Shown here one piece after another: positions 23,801 through 35,800 of a stretch of 64,000 bases of DNA; position 1 is the stretch's first letter; each line of letters begins with the position of its first letter. The DNA is from Choristoneura fumiferana (Eukaryota > Arthropoda > Insecta > Lepidoptera > Tortricidae). The notes beneath the pieces are model-generated. The model was not told where the DNA came from and ran no database searches. It saw nothing but the letters and a program-made list of their open reading frames with translations. A program made the position numbers and the translations under genes. Location: positions 42,899,472 through 42,963,471 of the forward strand of contig NC_133472.1 in the NCBI RefSeq assembly GCF_025370935.1, in the 5' to 3' direction.

Positions 23801-26800
23801 GTCGGCAACGCCACCATACGGAGCACGGTGTTGCTGGTGATGTTGTGCGTCTTGAACGACACGCGGTGGTATTCGTATATCGTCTTCCTTCTCATCACTG
23901 TGGAAAAAAGGCCGAGATAAAAATGCGAAATAAAAAAAAGAGAAACTGGCATGGGAATAAAAAAAAGAAGGAAGGAAAGAGAGAAAACATTTCTTCGTGA
24001 CAAGATGGGAAGAATGGAAATGGAGAATGATCATTCATTCTAAAGTAATAAGTTCGACTGACCATAGTTAGGTAAATTACGTTGCCAAATTTAATTTTAA
24101 CACATTCACTGTCAACGGTGCCACCGACGCACATGTGCGTTCATGGTGTATGAATAATTACGACAGCGGCACTGGGCGAAGTTAAGCCTATATGTAAAAG
24201 CGCTCTAACAATTCCAGTAGTAACCGGTAGTCCTGTAGCGATGACATATATAACAAACAAACAAAGATTGGTTTTTTGGAATCTTTTTGTATTTTTTATT
24301 TCATTCCAAATTTTTACTTTTACGGTCATCCCGTAAAACCTAAATTGAAAAAAAAAAACCAGAAAAATAAGACCAGCACTGGGAATCGAACCGTGTGCTA
24401 TACCGCTACACCACTGCTTAAATCGGTTGAAAATTGGATTTATAGTGATTTGTTGAAAAATCTATACACCCGTCTCTTTCTCAAACGCTTTTCTCTATGC
24501 AGCAAGTATGGCGCTACTGGCGTGTGACGTCACATGCCAGTATTTCTTTCTCTGTCTAATCTTGAATTTCAAACCTTTCTAACTTTATTATTTGTAAAGG
24601 TATCTTAATAATTGTTTCTCTATTCGATAACAGGCATTGTGTAGTTTTAATTTATAAAACATACACAAAATAGTCAAATACCGTATTGGTGTCAAGTGTC
24701 CCATGGTGTCCCTTGTGCAAGGTCCGCCCGGATTGCTACCACCATCTTGCTCACTAATCCTGCCGTGAAGCAGCAGCGCTAGCACTGTTGTGTTTCGGCG
24801 TGGAGAGTAAGACAGCCGGTAAAATTACTGGCACTTGAGGTATCCCATCTTAGGCCTCTAGGTTGGCAACGCATCTGCAATACCCCTAGTGCGGCAGGTG
24901 TTTATGGGCGGTGGTGATCTCTTACCATCAGGAGACCCACTTGCTCGTTTGTCATCCAGTCGAATAAAAAAAAAAAATATTTATACTTACAGAAGACCAT
25001 CTTGTCCGTCCGGTAAGCGTCCGACAACCCGACCTTGACCGGATGGTCATTATCATTAATCAACTGCACCGGCACTGGTATGTCCTTGTACGCGAACACA
25101 ATGTCCCCGTTCTTGTACAGCGTGACGGCGAACGTGAAGTTCTTCGCTTTGTCCTCGCGCAGATTCACGTTCTCCCAGAGGGCGGTGAACTTTTCGCCTG
25201 CGGAATCGGTTTCGGAATTTAAAAAAACCGGCCAAGAGCGTGTCGGACACGCCCGAAATAGGGCTCCGTAGCCATTACGAAAAAAATAATAATATTTTTC
25301 TAAGGATTTCGTATTTTATACGGAATCTTCCAAGTTTAGGTATATTTTATACCTTAGACTGCTATTTACTCTTAAACTACTAATAATTGTCAAGCAAACT
25401 AAACCGATATAGTTTTCCTTGAAAGTTTGATATACTTACTACAATTCTGAATTTTTTCAAATTTTTCCACGCACCGGTTTAGATTTTAATGAACATTTGC
25501 ACTTTAAAGTTGAATATTTTGCAAACAAATCACTGTATCGAGCCAGTTGTGGACATGTCCACCGGTGGTCACAGTGACGCCACTTACCGTCGTCAAACAG
25601 TTTGACGCAGCTGTCGTTGGTGAGCGTGGTGTCAAAGTTAGCCATCAGCGGGGCGATGTACTGGGTGGCGGCGAGCCAGTTGTGGACATGCCCACCGGTG
25701 GTCACAGTGACGCCACTTACCGTCGTCAAACAGTTTGACGCAGCTGTCGTTGGTGAGCGTGGTGTCAAAGTTAGCCATCTGCGGGGCGATGTACTGGGTG
25801 GCGGCGAGCCAGTTGTGGACATGTTCGCCGGTGGTCACAGTGACGCCACTTACCGTCGTCAAACAGTTTGACGCAGCTGTCGTTGGTGAGCGTGGTGTCA
25901 AAGTTAGCCATCAGCGGGGCGATGTACTGGGTGGCGGCGAGCCAGTTGTGGACATGTCTACCGGTGGTCACAGTGACGCCACTTACCGTCGTCAAACAGT
26001 TTGACGCAGCTGTCGTTGGTGAGCGTGGTGTCAAAGTTAGCCATCAGCGGGGCGATGTACTGGGTGGCGGCGAGCCAGTTGTGGACATGTCTACCGGTGG
26101 TCACAGTGACGCCGCTTACCGTCGTCAAACAGTTTGACGCAGCTGTCGTTGGTGAGCGTGGTGTCAAAGTTAGCTATCAGCGGGGCGATGTACTGGGTGG
26201 CGGCGAGCCAGTTGTGGACATGTCCACCGGTGGTCACAGTGACGCCACTTACCGTCGTCAAACAGTTTGAAGCAGCTGTCGTTGGTGAGCGTGGTGTCAA
26301 AGTTAGCCATCAGCGGGGCGATGTACTGGGTGGCGGCGAGCCAGTTGTGGACATGTCTACCGGTGGTCACAGTGACGCCACTTACCGTCGTCAAACAGTT
26401 TGACGCAGCTGTCGTTGGTGAGCGTGGTGTCAAAGTTAGCCATCAGCGGGGCGATGTACTGGGTGGCGGCGAGCCAGTTGTGGACATGTCTACCGGTGGT
26501 CACAGTGACGCCACTTACCGTCGTCAAACAGTTTGAAGCAGCTGTCATTGGTGAGCGTGGTGTCAAAGTTAGCCATCAGCGGGGCGATGTACTGGGTGGC
26601 GGCGAGCCAGTTGTGGACATGTCTACCGGTGGTCACAGTGACGCCGCTTACCGTCGTCAAACAGTTTGACGCAGCTGTCGTTGGTGAGCGTGGTGTCAAA
26701 GTTAGCTATCAGCGGGGCGATGTACTGGGTGGCGGCGAGCCAGTTGTGGACATGTCTACCGGTGGTCACAGTGACGCCACTTACCGTCGTCAAACAGTTT

Positions 26801-29800
26801 GACGCAGCTGTCGTTGGTGAGCGTGGTGTCAAAGTTAGCCATCAGCGGGGCGATGTACTGGGTGGCGGCGAGCCAGTTGTGGACATGTCTACCGGTGGTC
26901 ACAGTGACGCCACTTACCGTCGTCAAACAGTTTGACGCAGCTGTCGTTGGTGAGCGTGGTGTCAAAGTTAGCCATCAGCGGGGCGATGTACTGGGTGGCG
27001 GCGAGCCAGTTGTGGACATGTCTACCGGTGGTCACAGTGACGCCACTTACCGTCGTCAAACAGTTTGACGCAGCTGTCGTTGGTGAGCGTGGTGTCAAAG
27101 TTAGCCATCAGCGGGGCGATGTACTGGGTGGCGGCGAGCCAGTTGTGGACATGTCCACCGGTGGTCACAGTGACGCCACTTACCGTCGTCAAACAGTTTG
27201 ACGCAGCTGTCGTTGGTGAGCGTGGTGTCAAAGTTAGCCATCAGCGGGGCGATGTACTGGGTGGCGGCGAGCCAGTTGTGGACATGTCCACCGGTGGTCA
27301 CAGTGACGCCACTTACCGTCGTCAAACAGTTTGACGCAGCTGTCGTTGGTGAGCGTGGTGTCAAAGTTAGCCATCAGCGGGGCGATGTACTGGGTGGCGG
27401 CGAGCCAGTTGTGGACATGTTCGCCGGTGTACAGGAAGCCACCGGTGGCCACCGTGATGTTGTGGAGAGGGTGCCCGTAGAACGGGAAGTTGAACGAGAG
27501 ACGAAGTGTCTGTGGAATGACGTGCGTTTGAACAAAATGTATCGGACAAATTGAATTTTGATTGGGATCACCAACATATACAAGGTGTTAATTAAATAAC
27601 TGAAACCTTACATGGTTCACGTTTGACTCTAGAGGTATATTTAGCTAATCTGAAGAACTATGTACAGACAATCAATTTGATTTCTAGGCTATCAGAGAAT
27701 TGCGTTGTAATCAAATTTAACGTTATTCGATACACATTGCTATAGTCAAATAAAATTATTTGGTGGCCCAAGAATTAAATTGGTTGACTGTACATTACAA
27801 GATGTGCCCAGTCTAAAAGTTATGAATGCTTATAGTTTCTGAAATAATTAAGGCATTTGAAAATAAATGCAATAAAACAACTTAAAATAAGAAAGATTGT
27901 TGGGGTGTATGAAGATTTCAGTGTAATAATGAACACCTTGTATCGATTTTTTTACGATTTTACTGATTTATGTTATGTAACTACTCTGCGTTAAAATACA
28001 TACATATAACTAATTATACATAAAGATGCTGCAACACTATTTAATGACTCATAATCAACACTAAATTATACCTGATGTATCAAAGATCATTAACTAATTG
28101 AAAGGGTATTTACATTTGGTAACCGTAGTTTTAGATTCTATGGAGTCGATATTTGTTAAAAATATATTATTTTACGCATTTTTATCCATACTAATATGTT
28201 TTAAAATTTCGATATAGCGCTTTTACGACAGCTATATTTATCGTTATAATTTACCTCTGCGTTTTAATTCATTCAAAAGTCAATGCGTGACAACAACCAC
28301 TGCAATGTGGTCGAAACGTCGAGGTAAATTAATATCAAGTACTTATATAGTAGTCGTGACTAATTCGCGAAACTTACACAAATTGCTAACGCGTTCAAAC
28401 TGTTATTCAGAAAATATTTTAAAGTAATAGCGACTCCATGTATCCTAGAACCTTGCTACTTGAATGTCACAACTCTATTTATTGGCTGAATATATTGTTA
28501 GAACAAACTTGTCCTTCTATCTCGCTGAGTTGCCCTTCGCAGTCTAAGTCTTTGAGGGCGCTCTCAAACGTAATCAGAACACAGTTCTCGCACTGCAGTA
28601 GAAAAATATATATTTAGCGTCTTCCGTAGCTTTGGACACCTTGTTCCTCGTACATAACCATTTTAATTAACCGCAGCAGTGGAAGGGGGCAAATACTTTG
28701 TATTTCAAAGAGATTTCAGTAATTTAGTTGGTCACTTTTACTGTTAATTTAGTTTTTGGAAAATTAGGTATGTCGGAGACAATAAAATGTGACCACAACG
28801 AGCGAGGCGAGCGAGCGGCAACGGCCGGCGAAGCGCCAGCCAGGACCTGATTTAAGTTAGGAAATAATTCAGCCACTACCAGTGCTGATTATGTACAGTA
28901 CCCGGCCATAAAGATTTCACATCGCTTTGGAAAGAGACCCGGCTTATTTCGGCTTCGTAGAGCGTTGTCACACACAGCTTATGTGACGTTTGTCAGTCGT
29001 TGTACAGATGCAGTAGAGTACGGACCCATTTAGATGAAAATATACAATAAAGAGTCGTTGAAACCTCTCAAAACTTTAAATTGTACGATGGCATCTTTAG
29101 GAAAAAAGAGGGAAATATCCTTTTTCTAGTAGTTGCAACAGCTCTCTATAGATATCCGAAGTTTACATGTCATTAATTTGACGTAAACTAATTAAGTCCA
29201 TAAAGGTGCAGTATTTATTGGATATAAAACGTCCCTTAATAAATACGATGATTGATGGACGGTCGCCAGTGTTCGGGAATCGTCGTGAACAGCCAATTGT
29301 CTTTTTCCGAAGACCGATGTGAAATCTTTGTCGCCGTGTACCGTACGGATCAATGAATAGTGTCTTTCCGTCGTATTTTGACGGATGAGTACGTATTTAT
29401 CTTGCTGTCTTAATTAGTTTCAGTAAACTAGTTGAGATAGCAATTGTACCAGAGTATTCACGATCGATTCGCAACAGCTGGCACGAATGGATTGAACGGA
29501 AGTAATGTCACTTCGATACTGTAGGAAAATGACAGATGCATGTCATTTTTACATTTGTGTAAAGTGTATTCAAGCAGGTAACACACACCAAAAATGTTAT
29601 CTAAAGAATAACCATCAGTACAAAATAAACCTTACTGTAATAATAATAATATAACGTTTCTTTATCTTTTTCTAGTTTTAACAAAATATGACTTTTTGTC
29701 ATTATACAAATAAAACAAAATCAGCATTTTCGAATTCTGCCAGCGTTAATTTAAATAGAGAACACCCCGTGTTAACACACTACTTTTATTTGGAAGTATA

Positions 29801-32800
29801 TAGAGCTGTTGTTACTATAATATCTACTTCTCTTGGGTATGTCAAATGATTTTTTTGGTTTGCATTCGTTTAATATTTTCTTAATGTACTTTTCGAAATT
29901 CCCGTTGCTTCTATAACTCGGTCTTAAAACTTATTAAAATATTTAAGATTAACAACTTTTTGAAACTTTGAGCTTCTCTACAAAATATTTCCCGTGATTG
30001 CCCATTTACAGAAATACCCTGTTTAAATTGACTCCCCAATGGAAAAAATAACAAACTAAATCAATAAGTAAGTGGTGGTTTTAACTGCTCTATATAAATC
30101 AATGAAAACACAACGAGTGCACGCCTCGTGTGATGGATTGCTACCAAGTCAAATAGAAAATTGACATTTTCTACAACACGAATCCTTCCTGTTTCCCCCG
30201 AAAGCCGAAGGTTTGTCTAAGAGCTCACGGGTTGTAGTTTAATTTACTCATTCAATCCAGGGGTTGTTAAACAAAATGCCCGTTGGGAAACCGAGGGATT
30301 ATGACAGAGTATTCCTCGGCATATTTAAAGATAAAAATATCCTATAACGTACCCTGGATTCGGCTAGGTTTTACAAGCTTTTATTTAGCTCCACCTGTCC
30401 CGATGTTTATCATCAAATCATGCAAATTAAATTTGATCCACTCCCCGGTTACCGATCGAGCTGATTTTTTGTATACTTGTCTTAATTGCGTGACAATACA
30501 ATAATCTGGTAGTGACATCCTGGTAGTCCGGGCAGGGTCGTCTCCGCAGGACGGAACTCTTCAACGGTTAATGGCATCGACTTGAAATTTGGTATGCAAA
30601 TGTAGTTTGGGTGACAATGCAAGTACAGTCAGTACAGTTGTATTAAGTGGACGAACTGACCGTGGCCCGGCGGTGCGAGTTGCTCAGGATGGCATGGACG
30701 TCCGCCTTAGTTTTCGTGATGTTCTCCCAGTGCTCCTTGAAATAGGTCTCGTTGCCAATGAATGTGCTGTTGTAGAATATATGTTGGTCCTGGAACGAAG
30801 AGGATAAATGAAATAAATATAAATAAATATCATGGGACTATTGACACCAGTTGACCTAGTCCCAAATTAAGGAACGCTTGTACAGTCAACGTCATAAATA
30901 AGACAAGTGCTCACTTTTGTACCTTGTCGCTTTCAGTCGTTACACAATTTCGTATGGCTTTTCAAACATGACGTTTGCAGGTGGTAGGACCTTGTGCAAG
31001 GTCCACCCGGATTGCTACCACCATCTTGCTCGCTAATCCTGCCGTGAAGCAGCAGTGCTTGCACTGTTGTGTTTCGGCGTGGAGAGTAAGACAGCCGGTG
31101 AAATTACTGACACGTGAGTAGCCCATCTTAGGCCTCTAGGTTGGCGACGGGACGACGACGCTCGATTTTAATGAAAATTTGCACTTTAAAGTTGAATATT
31201 CCGCAAAAAGATCACTGAATCGAAAAATCGTCTTGGCAAACCCCTAATAGGTCTTTAAAAGACCTATCCAACGATACCCCACATTATAAGGTTGGATGAG
31301 AAAAAAAAAATCACCCCTACTTTACGTCTATATGGAGGTACACAAAAAAAATTTTTTTTTTAAAGTTTTTATTGTACCAATTTGTCGGCATAGTTTACAT
31401 ATATATCCGTGCAAAATTACAGCTTTCTAGCATTGATAGTCCCTGAGCAAAACCGCGGACGGACGGACGGACAGACAGACAGACATGGCGAAACTATAAG
31501 GGTTCCGTTTTCCCAACCCTAAAAAAGGCATGCTATAGGGCAAAAATGTCCAACTATGGAGTTAGGCAATTTTGCAGCAGGGGTCAATCAAGTATTGTGT
31601 AGGTAATTAGAATTTTAGTAGTTTTTGACTAAACAAAGTTGTAACTGCCCCAAATACTCACGTAGTCGTAAACAATGGCATACATTTTTTAAGCTGTTTG
31701 GGTTTGGGAAAAACAAATCATTTTGCATTTTTTTTTCATTAATGTTCCAAACGAAGCCACTGTCTACGCCGGCCCCCCAAAAGTAAGCTGATCAAAGACC
31801 CCCCTTCCCCTTGGCGCTTACGTGATACAAAGACCCCGCAGTACAATTGTAATATACTTACATATTGCAGATTAGTCATGTTTTTCTGAGCTTCAATCAT
31901 TTGCAGCTGGTCATCGAATACCGCAGTGGTGATATCTGTAAAAAGACGTAACGTCCGTCAAATGTTTGCAAGCCAGCTACCGAAACAATTTGATCCTCCT
32001 AATCCTATTAACCTTTTAACCGGAAAAGACGTACGTCCGTCAAATGTTTGCAAGCCAGCTACCGAAACAATTTGATCCTCCTAATCCCATTAACCTTTTA
32101 ACCGGAAAAGACGTACGTCCGTCAAATGTTTGCAAGCCAGCTACGAAACAATTTGATCCTCCTAATCCTATTAACCTTATAACCGGAAAAGACGTACGTC
32201 CGTCAAATGTTTGCAAGCCAGCTACCGAAACAATTTGATCCTCCTAATCCTATTAACCTTATAACCGGAAAAGACGTACGTCTGTCAAATGCTTGCAAGC
32301 CAGCTACCGAAACAATTTGATCCTCCTAATCCTATTAACCTTTTAACCGGAAAAGACGTACGTCCGTCAAATGTTTGCAAGCCAGCTACGGAAACAATTT
32401 GATCCTCCTAATCCTATTAACCTTATAACCGGAAAAGACGTACGTCCGTCAAAACTTTGCAAGTCAGCTACCGAAACAATTTGATCCTCCTAATCCTATT
32501 AACCTTTTAACCGGAAAAGACGTACGTCCGTCAAATGTTTGCAAGCCAGCTACCGAAACAATTTGATCCTCCTAATCCTATTAACCTTTTAACCGGAAAA
32601 GACGTACGTCCGTCAAATGTTTGCAAGCCAGCTACCGAAACAATTTGATCCTCCTAATCCTATTAACCTTATAACCGGAAAAGACGTACGTCCGTCAAAT
32701 GTTTGCAAGCCAGCTACCGAAACAATTTGATCCTCCTAATCCTATTAACCTTTTAACCGGAAAATACGTACGTCCGTCAAATGTTTGCAAGCCAGCTACG

Positions 32801-35800
32801 GAAACAATTTGACCCTCCTAATCCTATTAACCTTTTAATCGGAAAAGACGTACGTCCGTCAAATGTTTGCAAGCCAGCTACCGAAACAATTTGATCCTCC
32901 TAATCCTATTAACCTTATAACCGGAAAAGACGTACGTCTGTCAAATGTTTGCAAGCCAGCTACCGAAACAATTTGATCCTCCTAATCCCATTAACCTTTT
33001 AACCGGAAAATACGTACGTCCGTCAAATGTTTGCAAGCCAGCTACCGAAACAATTTGATCCTCCTAATCCTATTAACCTTTTAACCGGAAAAGACGTACG
33101 TCCGTCAAATGTTTGCAAGCCAGCTACTGAAACAATTTGATCCTCCTAATCCTATTAACCTTATAACCGGAAAAGATGTACGTCCGTCAAATGTTTGCAA
33201 GCCAGCTACGGAACAATTTGATCCTCCTAATCCCATTAACCTTTTAACCGGAAAAGACGTACGTCCGTCAAATGTTTGCAAGCCAGCTACTGAAACAATT
33301 TGATCCTCCTAATCATATTAACCTTTTAACCGGAAAAGACCGTCCGTCAAATGTTTGCAAGCCAACTACCGAAACAATTTGATCCTCCTAATCCTATTAA
33401 CCTTATAACCGGAAAAGACGTACGTCCGTCAAATGTTTGCAAGCCAGCTACTGAAACAATTTGATTCTCCTAATCCTATTAACCTTTTAACCGCAACGGT
33501 CACAATTTCCCACGGAATAGGAATAAAATCCTACTAACATTGTAAATGCGAAAATTTGTGAGTGAGTGAGTATGTTTGTTATTCCTTCACGCTGAAACGG
33601 CTGGAGGGATTTGGAATAAATATGGCAAAAAAATAGTTTATAACCTGAATTAAAACATCGGATACTTTTTATCCCGATATTCCCACGGGATAGGGATAAA
33701 ATCTCGAAATAACAACCGCAGGGCTTAGAGTCATTAAATTTGGTTTGTAGGTAGCTGGAAATCAGGAATAACACATCGGCTACTTTTTATCCCGATATTC
33801 CCACGGGATAGGGATAACAATTTTTTTTTTTTTAATCGTGCGAAGCCGCGGATACTTAAACTCTAGCGTTTAATAAAGTATACTCACTGTCATCAGGCAG
33901 TATGGGGTCGCTGACTTTGGGCATGGTCTCCGAACTGTTGCCCTTGTAGATGCCGGACCCGTTAACGCCCAACAGTGGGATCTGTGTGACCGACGCGGGC
34001 ACGCCTGGAAAATTACACTTAAATAAATAAATAAATATCATGGGACACCTGACACCAATTGACCTAGTCCCAAACTAAGCAAAACTTGTACTATGGATAC
34101 TAGGCAACGGATAAATATACTTATATAAATAAATACATACTTAAATACATATTAAACATCCAAGACCCGAGAACAAACATTAGTATTATTCATACAAATA
34201 TAAGCCCCGCCCCGGCCGGGAATAGAACCCGGGACCTCAATTGCTTCGTAGTCAGGTTCTCTAACCACTTGGTCATCCATCCGGTCATTTATAATACAGG
34301 ACGCAGGCACTCGCACTAAGTACAGTCACCGGCACCAACATCTGACACATCAAAGCGTGCATAAATATCTGACACATCAAAGCGTGCATAAATATCTGAC
34401 ACATCAAAGCGTGCATAAATATATGACACATCAAAGCGTGCATAAATATCTGACACATCAAAGCGTGCATAAATATCTGATACGATTCCATTTCTAGAGC
34501 CGGTTACATGTCAGATATTTCTGCAAGCTCCGCTGTGGCAGATCTTAATGCAGGTATTCATGTCCCAATTTAACCGTTAAAAGGCTAATTGATTTAAGTT
34601 TTTTAAGTTTGCATCGTAAAGTTTTCGGGTGCACCGAACGGAATTTTAACCCCCATCTCTTGGCTTTAAATGTCCTTATTGTGCTCCACGGATCCAGACC
34701 AACACATCAGAAAAAAAAAATCGCTAACTGCTAATAAAAAAAAGGGAGCGCCAAAGTTCGCATACACATCGCTAGTCATACCGTAATTTTTGTCCGAATC
34801 ATCGTTTGTCATAATTTTTTGCCAACTAAAAATTTTAAATTTTCTGAATTTTTTAAATGGTCATCCTATATGTAACCATAGGTTAGGTTTGTTTTAAATA
34901 ACAATTGTAAACAATTAATCTACTTCTCCCCCCCCCCTCCCCCTCTTGTTCTGAGAGGAGGCCTGTGCCCAGCAGTGGGACGTATATAGGCTGGGATGAT
35001 GATGATGATGAATCTACTTCTTCTCTTTTAAAATATGGCTGTCAGATGAGTGTCAAAGTAAACTCTTTTTGAGAGGCACGTTGTACGGTGGTTGCAGTTT
35101 TTGCAACTCGATAGTAAAATTTCAGAAACCACGCGGAGACAACTTGCGCATTAAAAAATGACAGACACGAGAGCAATATAATTTTGTGATCACTGTTCAC
35201 TGTTAAGGTTAATCGCCGCATAAAACACTATCAAAACTATACTTCAACTAGCCAAAGAAACAGAAATAGCAAAATTAGATATTGTCTACATCCGCCATGT
35301 CCGAATGCTACAAATCGAATACAACAATTATTGGACTCGGAGAAAAAAATCTTATGACAAACGATCATTCTGACAAACATTACTTTCGGTCTTTCAATAA
35401 GTATGAGAGCCGATATGGACGCAAACAAAAACCACTTTGTGTACACATTCTTTAGCTAATCAGTTACATTACGAATGCAGTACACATAGCACGCTGTTTT
35501 GTCACGTAATCATTGCCCACTAATTAGCAAGTTGGCCGAGCTGTATTTAATGTAGTATTTTTTTTATCTCACACAACAAGGTCACTGGTTAGCTGGCATA
35601 ACAGTACTTTCCGAACGCTATTGTCAACGACTCATTTGCCCAAGACACGGGCTACATTTGTATCCTAGTTTTAATGCTCCTTCTAATCCTATCCTACTAA
35701 TCCTACAATATTATAAATGCGAATGTTTGTGTGAGTATATGTTTTTTTTTTTGAAGCCGTGGTGGCCTAGTGGTTTGACCTATCGCCTCTCAAGCAGAGG

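Noticed and set aside
25602..27554. Many overlapping 69-89 residue open frames on both strands
   Set aside because: They are frame shadows of the 133-bp tandem array; the only supported coding frame is exon e at 27317-27509.
32044..33303. Open frames repeating KQFDPPNPIN
   Set aside because: They arise from the 82-bp intronic minisatellite and are broken by stops in most units.
34285..34491. Repeat protein with IFMHALMC units
   Set aside because: A 27-bp tandem repeat gives an open frame automatically; it lies in an intron with no splice or start support.
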